Shown in pieces: positions 25,760 to 33,533 of a stretch of 64,000 bases of DNA. A model generated the notes under the pieces. The model did no database searches. It worked only from the letters and a program-made list of their open reading frames with translations, and was not told the origin of the DNA. Every line of letters begins with the position of its first letter. Position 1 is the stretch's first letter. Source of the stretch: a virus; the IMG/VR virus record IMGVR_UViG_3300044950_000375, positions 1-64,000 of that record, one strand, 5' to 3'. The translations under genes were made by a program, and so were the position numbers.

Positions 25760-26847
25760 AGATTGCCTTTGAGATCACTGTTTAACAGTTTTTGTTGAGA
25801 AATGTCTGCATAAGTTAGTGTGTTGCCGTGATTGTGTGTCCAAGCACTGTGCTCAATCAGTGCTTTATGATTCATTTGGTCTGCTGTGTAAGGCAAAGCA
25901 TATGAACTGGGATTGATTTGTGTCCATTTATTGTAGTATTCAAGGCAGGCTGGTGAATTGGCAATCAACTGTGTTTTTTGTTGCAGTGTATGAAGCTTGA
26001 TTGGTACTCCAGAAACCAGTATGCCCTGATCTTGAAGATCCTGAATAGCTATTCTACAACGAGTATAAAGATCAATATTGCTAGACATAAATTCTTTTTC
26101 TTCATTGGAGAACACATGATCAAAAGGCACCAAGCTCAGCAAAAAGTGCATGCGATTCCAATCAGTCCAGGTAATATCCCAACGATCATGCCAGGTCCGA
26201 CCTGGCATGGGTTTTTGAAAAACTCTTAGGTTCAAAATATACTGCTCAAGATCAGCAAGATCTCTTTCATATTCAAAATAACTGTTGACTTGAAAGTGAC
26301 GGTCTACCCATTCCATGTACTCCTGATACTGATTTAGATATTTTTCAATCATTTCTGCTTGCACAGTTACTGGATTGGATAAAATTTTGTTGTAGATTGT
26401 GTGTTTTTCTTCAAACGAGTAAACGTTTAGTTTTTTAGCTTCCACTGCAATGCACCAACTCATTACATGTTCAAACAAATTCTTTCGACGAGCTGCAATA
26501 ATATAAAAGTTTTCATTGAGGTATTTGTAAAACGCCAGTTGATCGTTTGTGCTGTCTTGACGCTTCTTTAGGTGATAATGTGCCAGACGACTCACAATAT
26601 CGTGATCACAGTTATCAATCATACCAGTTATGGTTTGCAAAGTTTGATGGTAGCCCCAGCCGTCTTGTTTTTTGCCTATAACTGATTGGTTGAACGTTTC
26701 GTTGTGATAACTTACTAGGCCGTTGGTCAACTCATGCAGATTAATTGTTAGTGGATTGTAGTTTTCATTGATGTTTGCATAGATTGTGATCAATCGTTGC
26801 AATAATGTTGACCCCACTCGATCCGGAGTAAGTATTAGAACATTCAT
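25756..26847 (-). CDS. Sulfotransferase-like protein
   Basis: A 363-residue protein. LILTPDRVGSTLLQRLI at residues 4-20 fits the PAPS 5'-phosphosulfate-binding loop of sulfotransferases (P-x-R-x-G-S/T-T-L-L). IIAARRKNLFEHVMSWCIA near 115-133 fits the 3'-phosphate-binding Arg/Ser helix (R-x(5-7)-V/M-S-W). Such enzymes transfer sulfate to sugars or proteins in the cytoplasm. It is the first gene of the 16-gene minus operon, and only 11 bp separate its ATG from the divergent SGNH gene. CATAAATA, one base off the late-promoter core, ends six bases before the ATG. Substrate unknown, presumably the cluster's glycan. Confidence 0.7.
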   Translation of the reverse strand: MNVLILTPDRVGSTLLQRLITIYANINENYNPLTINLHELTNGLVSYHNETFNQSVIGKKQDGWGYHQTLQTITGMIDNCDHDIVSRLAHYHLKKRQDSTNDQLAFYKYLNENFYIIAARRKNLFEHVMSWCIAVEAKKLNVYSFEEKHTIYNKILSNPVTVQAEMIEKYLNQYQEYMEWVDRHFQVNSYFEYERDLADLEQYILNLRVFQKPMPGRTWHDRWDITWTDWNRMHFLLSLVPFDHVFSNEEKEFMSSNIDLYTRCRIAIQDLQDQGILVSGVPIKLHTLQQKTQLIANSPACLEYYNKWTQINPSSYALPYTADQMNHKALIEHSAWTHNHGNTLTYADISQQKLLNSDLKGNL

Positions 26848-26858
26848 TAAAAATATTT

Positions 26859-27566
26859 ATGTACCTAGATTTTGTTTCTCAAAAGATCAACATTCCATTT
26901 TATGCCAATTTACAGACTGACATCCTGGGCATGGACAGCAAACAGCACTGCTTAAACGCAGAACTATTTAATGCTTGGCCCTTAATAACTTATCAATTCA
27001 ATCAAGTGGGATTTCGCACTCACAGCATTGACAAATTTGATCCTAACGCAGTTTTAGTGCTAGGCGATAGTTTTACGCTTGGCCTAGGGGTCAATAGTGC
27101 TGATCGTTTTTCAGACATCATTGAACAGCGTATAAAACATCAGGTGCTAAACTTCAGTTTAAATGGGGCAAGCAATGATTGGATTGCGCGAAAACTCCAA
27201 CAACTATTGACCGTGTTTCAACCAAGAGCTATTGTTGTACATTATACATTCAGTCATCGCAGAGAACGACCTAATTTGGATTGGTTAGACGACGAGCGCA
27301 CTGAATGTGAACCATTTTATTCATCTCAAGAAAATTTTGATAACTGGGCCGCAAACTTTAACAATATTTGTAGTATGACCAAGCATGTTGCATTAATTCA
27401 TAGCTTTATACCAAACTGGCATGATCACACTGTGAACTATTCTAATTTTGGACTCAATGTACTAACACCACAACATCAAATTGATCATGCTCGTGACGGA
27501 TTTCATTACGGGCCGCTTACACATCAACTGTTGGCTGATAAAATTACCAGCCTTCTTGCTGCCTAA
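26859..27566 (+). CDS. SGNH-fold hydrolase/esterase-like protein 2
   Basis: A 235-residue protein with clear SGNH blocks: LVLGDSFTLGLGV (catalytic Ser near residue 71), Gly/Asn in SLNGASNDW, and the D-x-x-H as DGFHYG close to the C-terminus. Members deacylate or acylate glycans. No signal peptide. It is the only plus-strand gene between two minus-strand operons and overlaps the convergent gene by 23 nt. No Shine-Dalgarno is visible in the 11-bp gap before ATG, so its translation signal is unclear. It is diverged from SGNH protein 1; only the catalytic blocks are common. Confidence 0.85.
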   Translation: MYLDFVSQKINIPFYANLQTDILGMDSKQHCLNAELFNAWPLITYQFNQVGFRTHSIDKFDPNAVLVLGDSFTLGLGVNSADRFSDIIEQRIKHQVLNFSLNGASNDWIARKLQQLLTVFQPRAIVVHYTFSHRRERPNLDWLDDERTECEPFYSSQENFDNWAANFNNICSMTKHVALIHSFIPNWHDHTVNYSNFGLNVLTPQHQIDHARDGFHYGPLTHQLLADKITSLLAA

Positions 27567-28476
27567 TAACATCAATCTCGCGGGTCATTATGCCTTGGTT
27601 GTGCCAGTTGGATCTGTAGTGCTTCTTAAAGAACTCGCTTTGTTCTGCTTCCATCACAATCATGGGCAAGCCTAACTGTGTGTTTAAATCCTCTGCCAGT
27701 CGTCCGGCCAACAGTCTAGGTTCTGACGTTTCCACAGTTCGCCACAGTTCAGCTAATGCTTCAAAGTTTTGTACTTGAGTGTGATCCCACTGTGTCAGCA
27801 TGGTCATGTATGTGCCTTGACGTGCGCCGGCAATGGCCCAGTAGCCGTGCTCTGCGTCAGCACCCACGTTGTGCCAAATGGTCAGGTGATCCAAGTTGCG
27901 TTGATGCACACGATCTTGAAACTCTGCTGTGGTGGGTTTGCGTCCACGATCCAAGCACATCTTAACACCTTCACGAAAACCTGCACGCCAAGCATGAAAT
28001 GCTGATCCATTTGGGTAGGTAGTCGAGTAGCAGTTATACATGGGCCAGTATAAGGGATCAAAACAAAATTCTACTTGTGTTTCTGCTGTGCCGTCTGTGG
28101 CTTCGTGTGTACGCATGTTCTGTACAAAATCCTTTGTCCAACTACTGAGGCCGCCGTTGCCATACATCAATCCGTTGATATGGTTACGTGCCCGCCACCG
28201 GAACACAGCACTCTCATATTCTTTGCTAGAAAAAACAAGTGTTTGATTAAAGAACGCCGGATCGGGGAGATTGTCGCCATCGATGAGAATGAATCTATCC
28301 GTACTACTCGCCCGGGCTGCCGCTTTGTGAGCCGCATCGCTCCCCAGAACACCGTCCACCCTTCGAGCCCAAGGCACCATATTCCTAATCTTGATCCAAA
28401 ATTCTTCTCGTTGTGGTTCATCGTATGTCAAGTATATGCAGTCTAAATCTGCTATGTCAATTTGATTCAAGGCCAT
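27544..28476 (-). CDS. Putative GT-A type glycosyltransferase with DGDN motif
   Basis: A 310-residue protein. The N-terminal DCIYLTYDEPQREEFW and RRVDGVLGSDAAHKAAARAS precede RFILIDGDNLPDPAFF, where D66-G-D68 could be the metal-binding DxD of a GT-A fold. FRWRARNHINGLMYGNGGLSSW follows. This order is repeated in the C-terminal domain of the 1068-residue repeat protein (IVFISNGE, RVDGVNGRVAAYHAAA, PLNGLIYGH), so the two are paralogs. It is the last gene of a five-gene minus operon (100-aa protein, two GT8-like genes, 111-aa protein, this gene). GGAG lies eleven bases before ATG. Confidence 0.7.
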   Translation of the reverse strand: MALNQIDIADLDCIYLTYDEPQREEFWIKIRNMVPWARRVDGVLGSDAAHKAAARASSTDRFILIDGDNLPDPAFFNQTLVFSSKEYESAVFRWRARNHINGLMYGNGGLSSWTKDFVQNMRTHEATDGTAETQVEFCFDPLYWPMYNCYSTTYPNGSAFHAWRAGFREGVKMCLDRGRKPTTAEFQDRVHQRNLDHLTIWHNVGADAEHGYWAIAGARQGTYMTMLTQWDHTQVQNFEALAELWRTVETSEPRLLAGRLAEDLNTQLGLPMIVMEAEQSEFFKKHYRSNWHNQGIMTREIDVIRQQEGW

Positions 28477-28792
28477 ATGTTTGTTTGCTCCATGGTGTTC
28501 CGTGTTGAGTGACTACAACCGCAACATTTTGCGGGTGGCACTGTGTACCTGTATTGCCGGGCACAAGTTTGTCTGATGTGCGAGTAGTAATGTATTTGAG
28601 CTTGCGGTCTACCACACGCACATTGGCAGGTGCCAGACCAAATGTTTCAGCATCAATGTCGATGTAATTACCTGGCAGGTCCTCCATGCTGTAATAAACT
28701 GGTTTGCCTGCATCATTGTAATACAAACGATAGAATACTGGTAACGGCTCGGGCGCAGAATGTAAAATGTCCCAAAACTCTTCAGGTGTCAT
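28457..28792 (-). CDS. Hypothetical protein (111 aa) between glycosyltransferase genes
   Basis: I place the start at ATG 28792, whose bases overlap the upstream TGA (ATGA), giving MTPEEFWDILHSAPEPLPVFYRLYYND. A longer frame reaches 28870 but would overlap the previous gene by ~80 nt. The protein is a small beta-rich domain (GKPVYYSMEDLPGNYIDID; VDRKLKYI; VAVVVTQHGTPWSKQ). I know it only as a conserved unknown in aquatic T4-like phages. It overlaps the GT-A-like gene downstream by 20 nt. Confidence 0.72.
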   Translation of the reverse strand: MTPEEFWDILHSAPEPLPVFYRLYYNDAGKPVYYSMEDLPGNYIDIDAETFGLAPANVRVVDRKLKYITTRTSDKLVPGNTGTQCHPQNVAVVVTQHGTPWSKQTYGLESN

Positions 28793-29559
28793 TGATGCCA
28801 GTCCTTTACATGATAGTGAAAGGCACCCCATTGTGTTTGAGTTTGTATACGCATGGGATCCATTTCCCACACTAACTCATTGGTCCATTGCTGTGTCTTT
28901 GTGCCGGCATGTGCTTGTTTCATGTGTACAATCCGTGGGTATGTAGCAAATGGCATGGTCACTAGTTCTCTGCCAATTATGTCTGCTGCCATTGCGTACA
29001 CAAGATCAGTGCTGGGTACATCTTCGGGAAATTTAATCAGCTTTTTAAACTCTGACCAATTGGCAAATATATCACGCACCAGTACAAAGAAATCTCTGGC
29101 TGTTTCACTCAATCGCCAGTAAGTTATAGCATTGTACACATCTGGTAAATTGTTAGCATCAAACACTTTTCTATAGTGCCTGGCTGTGCTGACCTGATCC
29201 TGCCATGTTCTGCAACCCGTAGATATCACAACATCTCGATGTCTAAACATAGTCCACCAGTGATCAATCGAACTGGCAATCATCATGTCTGCTTCTAGTT
29301 TGATAGTTTCGCGATAAGGCGAATTAAAAAACACTTGCCAGTCGTTTGCATACAAGTTATCGCGATCGATGTTCTCAATCACACGATAGTAATTGTACAA
29401 GGGATCGTTGGCATGAGTCTTGTCCGTGATCAAGCAAACACTGGCATGAGGATTCCATTGTTTGATTGTTTTTGTCAATGTTCTAGCACAATCCAAGTAG
29501 TCAACTTGGGGCGTGTTCAAGGCCATGATCACATAGCCTTGTTCTTCTATGGGTTTCAA
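28789..29559 (-). CDS. Putative glycosyltransferase, GT8-like
   Basis: A 256-residue protein starting with TTG 29559, supported by AGGAG six bases upstream; ATG 29526 would remove 11 residues. Features are YVIMALNTPQVDYLDCARTL, ASVCLITDK, and ETIKLEADMMIASSIDHWW, where E-A-D-M takes the place of a DxD. TDLVYAMAADIIG and YPRIVHMKQAH follow. The layout resembles family 8-type GT-A proteins and the next gene upstream. The 59-nt overlap with that gene is large but the SD supports it. The donor sugar is unknown. Confidence 0.65.
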   Translation of the reverse strand: MKPIEEQGYVIMALNTPQVDYLDCARTLTKTIKQWNPHASVCLITDKTHANDPLYNYYRVIENIDRDNLYANDWQVFFNSPYRETIKLEADMMIASSIDHWWTMFRHRDVVISTGCRTWQDQVSTARHYRKVFDANNLPDVYNAITYWRLSETARDFFVLVRDIFANWSEFKKLIKFPEDVPSTDLVYAMAADIIGRELVTMPFATYPRIVHMKQAHAGTKTQQWTNELVWEMDPMRIQTQTQWGAFHYHVKDWHQ

Positions 29560-30346
29560 CTATTGCTCCTAAATCTCTTTTGCCCATGGCATGAAAGTCC
29601 AGCCCAACAATTGAGACTGTTTTACATTTACCTTGTGCATCTTGATACTCAATATTCCAGAACGTTTCGTTATCAAGCGTTAGTTTGTTTTCGGGTACTA
29701 CACTGGGCATGCCCCAGGGTATGGCATCTACTTTTAGTGTCTGGCCACTCACAATACCCAATGCTATGCTTAGTGCATAGTCGTTTCTGTATGTGGGTTG
29801 TGAGATGTGATAGAGATCTCTGTAGTGCTTCCAGTTCTCACGAATCATCTGCATGGCATCAAATATGTACTGTGCGGTGTTTGATCTGCGAAACATCATC
29901 ACAGTAGCCCAGTACATGGGAAATTGGTATGTGCCAAAAGTATTTAAAAATTCTTCCTCAGGCCTAGCAAGATTGTATGCTGATCTAAAGCACATGAAAT
30001 CTTGTGGGCTGTCAAGCACCACTTTTAAATCTTCACTATTGATCACAAAGTCAGCATCCAACACTAGAGTTTGCTCCCAAGGTGACAAGTTGTAAGCATC
30101 TACTCGGTTGCTGTTATGCCAAGGTACATGATCTTGTATATCACCAAACCAGCGTGAGTTTTCGCCCAACGGATCAGCATATATCACTTGATCAAACACA
30201 GTTTCGTTGCCGGCAGCAGGATTGTTTGTGACCACTGCTACAGGAATGTTTATGAACTGCTGGACTCGTTCAGCACAAAAGGCCGCCATGTCAAGATAGC
30301 GTGTGTGTTCAGTATCAAATGCAAAGATCAGTGCGCCAGTAGTCAT
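29501..30346 (-). CDS. Putative glycosyltransferase, GT8-like, with DAD motif
   Basis: A 281-residue protein. LIFAFDTEHTRYLDMAAFCAERV and VAVVTNNPAAG are the start of a Rossmann-like fold. EQTLVLDADFVIN has a clear D-A-D metal motif, followed by RSAYNLARPEEEF and a YWATVMMFRRS acceptor segment, and VGLDFHAMGK near the end may be the late His of GT8 proteins. It starts with an ATGA overlap with the 100-residue gene and encodes the SD of the next gene near its end. Probably transfers a hexose to a phage or host glycan (inference). Confidence 0.7.
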   Translation of the reverse strand: MTTGALIFAFDTEHTRYLDMAAFCAERVQQFINIPVAVVTNNPAAGNETVFDQVIYADPLGENSRWFGDIQDHVPWHNSNRVDAYNLSPWEQTLVLDADFVINSEDLKVVLDSPQDFMCFRSAYNLARPEEEFLNTFGTYQFPMYWATVMMFRRSNTAQYIFDAMQMIRENWKHYRDLYHISQPTYRNDYALSIALGIVSGQTLKVDAIPWGMPSVVPENKLTLDNETFWNIEYQDAQGKCKTVSIVGLDFHAMGKRDLGAIVETHRRTRLCDHGLEHAPS

Positions 30347-30648
30347 CGTTTGGTGCTAACTTCGTTGTGTTCCAACAGCCAAGCATTCATTTGCTCTTGC
30401 CAACGTTGCATGGCCAAGCTGCGCAGTTCTTCTGGACGTATTTGTACTGGAGTTTCATACAAGTCTAACAGAACTGCATCTCCTGGCGGCACAGTAGCCA
30501 AGATGTTTAGGAGTTCAGGACCAGCACGCCACATGCCACCGCTGTGGGCAAATATCATTCGGGCTTGATATTTCTCTTGAAGTATGCGCTTGGCAGCCAC
30601 ATGGTCAAATCGAGCACGGCTGTGCGAAATTAAATCGTCAGTGTTCAT
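30343..30648 (-). CDS. Conserved small phage protein (100-101 aa)
   Basis: Begins at ATG 30648 (MNTDDLISHSRARFDHVAAKRIL). A longer frame from 30690 would run through the terminator hairpin and is rejected. The protein is helical and basic with a central KYQARMIFAHSGGMWRAGPELLNIL. I associate similar sequences with unknown proteins next to structural genes in aquatic T4-like phages. It is the first gene of the glycosyltransferase operon (27544-30648) and has a promoter-like sequence just upstream. Its TGA overlaps the next ATG. Confidence 0.78.
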   Translation of the reverse strand: MNTDDLISHSRARFDHVAAKRILQEKYQARMIFAHSGGMWRAGPELLNILATVPPGDAVLLDLYETPVQIRPEELRSLAMQRWQEQMNAWLLEHNEVSTKR

Positions 30649-30654
30649 GTTACG

Positions 30655-30683
30655 ATTGTACAGGATGTACAGGGAAAAGTAAA
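30655..30683 (-). promoter_or_regulatory. Possible sigma70-type promoter with twin TGTACA sites
   Basis: On the minus strand, TTTACT (30683-30678), 17 bp and TACAAT (30660-30655), six bases from the ATG at 30648. Two palindromic TGTACA hexamers separated by three bases (30657-30671) overlap it and could be an operator. The match is moderate and it is untested. Confidence 0.35.
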
Positions 30684-30701
30684 GGGGCAACAGCCCTTTT
30701 T
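30681..30701 (-). terminator. Intrinsic terminator after the virion structural genes
   Basis: On the minus strand an AAAAGGGC / GCCCCTTT stem (8 bp with one G-U pair) and a TGTT loop form directly after the stop codon of the 332-residue structural gene, followed by a short T-rich stretch (ACTTTT). It separates the late virion genes from the glycosyltransferase operon. Confidence 0.6.
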
Positions 30702-30703
30702 GG

Positions 30704-31702
30704 TTAAGCTACTGATGCAGTTACTGTGGGTGTGCCCCAGCTAGCCGATAGGTAAGTAGTTGATGGTGGCTGAATTAAAACCATTGTGGTTGGTGCAGTT
30801 CCAAAGCCAGAATAAGGAGAACCTGTGTTTGTGCCACCTGAAATGTTTGTGCTTTGGCCTGCGCCTGTTCGAGAGGAACTATTCCAAGTTGTGGTGAAAG
30901 TCAATGTAGTGGCACCAGCATTTTTGGCCGCAGTAGTCAAAATATAGTCACCAGTATACGGACTAACGTCATCGTTCAATTGAAATATTGATGTGGCAGC
31001 AGCGCCAGCAGTTAACGAATACCACCCAGTAGTTGTTGCTAGTGTGGTTTGAGTGCCACCTGTGCCACCTGCTCTTGTGGTTCCTGTGTAACTAGTGCCA
31101 CCGATTGTTTGTGCAGCACCATTAACACGTCCGACAAATGCAAGACTGCCAACTTTTCCCACAAATGTGTTCCAGTCTGGATCATTATCTGTGCCAGTAG
31201 ACGACTTGTTATAGTATACTCGAACAATGCCGCCTGCATTCCAAAAATATCTTGCTTGATCAGCTGACGGAAAAGTTACAGTGTGGGTAAATGTAATAGT
31301 CCAGGCATTGGTGCCAGTACCAGTGCCTGATGTTTTAGATGTGGTTCCTAAAAAACTTTGATTTAATGTTCCGGCATTTGAAGCACTGCCGCGATTGGTA
31401 TTGCAATTGGTAATGTCTGTGGCCACAGCCGCCAACACACTAATAGTTTGCCCCGCGGTAGGAGCAGATCGAGAAGTAATAGTTGTGCCGGTTTGACTGC
31501 CCATAGTGGCAAGTGTGTTGACCAAACTGGCCCAGTTTGTAGCTGTCACAGTGCCGCCAGCACTCACTGTACTTAGAGCACTTTGTCCCCAGCCACTGTC
31601 GGTTGAGCCTGTGCTCCAGATGTTATTGATGTTTGGCGATCCAGTGCTTACAAACCCGTTAAAGTCTGATGCTTGAATTAATCCACCGCTTGAATATGTC
31701 AT
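30704..31702 (-). CDS. Virion structural / tail fibre-like protein
   Basis: A 332-residue protein, very rich in Thr, Gly, Ser and Ala, with a beta-strand pattern typical of phage fibre or tail surface proteins (TYSSGGLIQASDFNGFV at the N-terminus; many TGT and GGT turns). It contains no enzyme motif. The ATG lies 12 bp after the upstream fibre gene stop, with GGAA upstream as a weak SD. It is the last gene of the late structural unit and is followed by an intrinsic terminator. Probably exposed on the virion; adhesin or decoration function is inference. Confidence 0.75.
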   Translation of the reverse strand: MTYSSGGLIQASDFNGFVSTGSPNINNIWSTGSTDSGWGQSALSTVSAGGTVTATNWASLVNTLATMGSQTGTTITSRSAPTAGQTISVLAAVATDITNCNTNRGSASNAGTLNQSFLGTTSKTSGTGTGTNAWTITFTHTVTFPSADQARYFWNAGGIVRVYYNKSSTGTDNDPDWNTFVGKVGSLAFVGRVNGAAQTIGGTSYTGTTRAGGTGGTQTTLATTTGWYSLTAGAAATSIFQLNDDVSPYTGDYILTTAAKNAGATTLTFTTTWNSSSRTGAGQSTNISGGTNTGSPYSGFGTAPTTMVLIQPPSTTYLSASWGTPTVTASVA

Positions 31703-31714
31703 TGTTTGTTCCGA

Positions 31715-33496
31715 TTACTTTATAGTCACAATTGCTTCTATTGTACCTGGACCAGGGGTGAGTTTGTCAACCAGTGCTCGTCCAATTACGTTGAATGCTG
31801 TGGCTTCACCTGGTTGAGCAGCTCTGGCCATGCCTGAACCTGCTGATACCAATCTGTCACCTTTGCGCACTACTCCAATTACTTGCACCGGAACACGGCC
31901 AGTCATTGCAACTGGTGGATGCGTGTCGTCTTCTCCAGCGCCGCCATTCATTAGGTAGGCTGCTCTTGTACTTATAACGCCAAACACATTTTCGCTTAAA
32001 TCTTGTTGAGATCTTGTGATTTCAGCTGTACCGCCTAGTTCAACTACGGTACCAGGTGCCAGTTCTTCATCAGCTGCAAAACGTTCTGCAACGTCAGCAT
32101 ACAAGGCTGTGGTGGCTGTGGCAAACAATCGATTGAAATAACTAGCAGAGGATCCAATATTGCCCACAGCATTTGTGCCAGTGTGTTCGATACTTGGTGT
32201 GCTCAATCCAGTGACAATTGCTCCGGTAGTGGCCAGCACCATGACATTCCCAATGCCGCCAATTGTAAATGCAATATTGCCGCCGGATGATGTAACATTG
32301 CCTTCTGAAGTGCCGTTTTCAATTTTGGTAACACTAACAGCTGAACTCAATCCAGTAAGCTGACTACCGTTGCCCAAGAAAAATCCAGCACTGACGTTGC
32401 CTACACCAGAAACTCTGCCTGATCCGAATAGTACGTTACCACCTGTAATATTACCTGTGCCAGAAACTATTCCAGAACCAAATAGCACGTTTCCACCAGT
32501 GATGTTGCCTGTGCCACTCACAATGCCAGATCCAAATAACACATTGCCGCCAGTTATATTACCGGTTGCGCTGACCAGACCAGCAGTTCTTATGTTACCA
32601 CCTTGGACGTTTCCAGTTACTGTAGCAAGGCCAGCAGTAATAAGATTGCCGCCTGTAGCATTGCCGGTTGCTGACATTATTCCACCGGTTAAAAGATTGC
32701 CACCTGTAATATTCCCAGTAGTACTAACTGAGCCGCCGGCAGGTGGAATTACATTGCCAATAAAGTTTGGAGCAGTAATATTGCCAGTGGCACTAACTAA
32801 TCCAGTGACAAAAACGCCTGTGCTGGCCACAGTTTCAACAACACTTCCAGCAACTGCTAACGTGATGTTGGCTGGGTTGCTGATGTTGCCGCTGCTGTTG
32901 CCAATATTCCAGACTGTAAAGCCTTTGTAAATTTTAGGAAATCCCAATCCAACGTATGCACTACTATTACCAGCTGGTGTAAAGTCAGCAACTTTACTAA
33001 TAATACCAACCAAGTCACCAGCAGCATACAATCCTGTGACAACATAACCTGTGGTACCATCGCCAATGGTAAGGGGTATAGCGCCAGATTGTCCTTCGAT
33101 ACTTGAATATGCTGGACCAACCACAATAAATGTGCTAGGGGCCACTGAACAAACTTTTAACTGCTGATTTGTGGTATCATACCACAAGTCTCCTTGTACA
33201 GCAGGGCTTGGTGCTGTAGATGATGATGTGGCACCGCTAATAACTTTCCAGGTTGTTCCTGAATAAACTTTCAATAGTGTATTGGTGCTGTCCCACCATA
33301 GTTGTCCAGTAAGCGGAGCAGCAGGTGCTGTTGTGTTAGCTGAATTTTCCAACAAGTGAATAAAATTGTCGTCTAGGAACTGCCCGTACCCAGCATAATT
33401 TTTGCCGATCAACGTCATCGAACTGGCAGTGTTTACAGTACCATCTGTTATGGTAGCAAACGTTGTGCCGTTTGTTAGATTAATTGTATATGCCAT
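31715..33496 (-). CDS. Tail fibre protein with GNITGGN repeats
   Basis: A 593-residue fibre-like protein. The N-terminal region (~1-110) has two LWWDSTN/LWYDTTN modules typical of fibre attachment sequences. The centre holds about eight ~17-residue repeats built on GNITGGN (~260-370), three of them nearly identical. The C-terminal ~140 residues (ATALYADVAERFAADEELAPGTVV...GVVRKGDRLVS) resemble the conserved distal domain of many aquatic phage fibres, possibly an intramolecular-chaperone type domain. It is transcribed from a perfect late promoter at 33526-33533. It most likely trimerises; receptor unknown. Confidence 0.82.
   Translation of the reverse strand: MAYTINLTNGTTFATITDGTVNTASSMTLIGKNYAGYGQFLDDNFIHLLENSANTTAPAAPLTGQLWWDSTNTLLKVYSGTTWKVISGATSSSTAPSPAVQGDLWYDTTNQQLKVCSVAPSTFIVVGPAYSSIEGQSGAIPLTIGDGTTGYVVTGLYAAGDLVGIISKVADFTPAGNSSAYVGLGFPKIYKGFTVWNIGNSSGNISNPANITLAVAGSVVETVASTGVFVTGLVSATGNITAPNFIGNVIPPAGGSVSTTGNITGGNLLTGGIMSATGNATGGNLITAGLATVTGNVQGGNIRTAGLVSATGNITGGNVLFGSGIVSGTGNITGGNVLFGSGIVSGTGNITGGNVLFGSGRVSGVGNVSAGFFLGNGSQLTGLSSAVSVTKIENGTSEGNVTSSGGNIAFTIGGIGNVMVLATTGAIVTGLSTPSIEHTGTNAVGNIGSSASYFNRLFATATTALYADVAERFAADEELAPGTVVELGGTAEITRSQQDLSENVFGVISTRAAYLMNGGAGEDDTHPPVAMTGRVPVQVIGVVRKGDRLVSAGSGMARAAQPGEATAFNVIGRALVDKLTPGPGTIEAIVTIK
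32380..32750 (-). repeat. GNITGGN protein repeats in tail fibre gene
   Basis: About eight 17-residue units in tandem. The three central units encode the same VSGTGNITGGNVLFGSG but differ at many third codon positions. This shows selection for the peptide, or duplication followed by silent drift, rather than recent slippage. Confidence 0.8.
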
Positions 33497-33525
33497 GTTG
33501 GTCGCCTTGTTCCTATATTTTTCTA

Positions 33526-33533
33526 TATTTATA
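33526..33533 (-). promoter_or_regulatory. T4-type late promoter (TATAAATA) before the 593-aa fibre gene
   Basis: A perfect TATAAATA on the minus strand, 29 bases from the ATG at 33496. It overlaps the end of the 207-residue gene. This is the known T4 late core recognised by gp55-containing polymerase, and a gp55 gene is in this window. Confidence 0.85.

Noticed and set aside
28793-28870. N-terminal extension of the 111-residue gene
   Set aside because: Would overlap the upstream gene by about 80 nt; the ATGA overlap at 28792 fits the genome's pattern.
30649-30690. Upstream extension (14 residues) of the 101-residue gene
   Set aside because: The extra codons run through a terminator hairpin and a promoter-like site; ATG 30648 is the better start.
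32380-32600. Repeat array checked as a possible CRISPR
   Set aside because: Repeats are in frame, contiguous, with silent variation and no unique spacers: protein repeats in a fibre gene.
32370-32930. 186-residue Pro/Leu-rich frame opposite the tail fibre gene
   Set aside because: Antisense image of the GNITGGN repeats (Gly/Asn/Thr codons read backwards give Pro/Val/Leu). No start signals.
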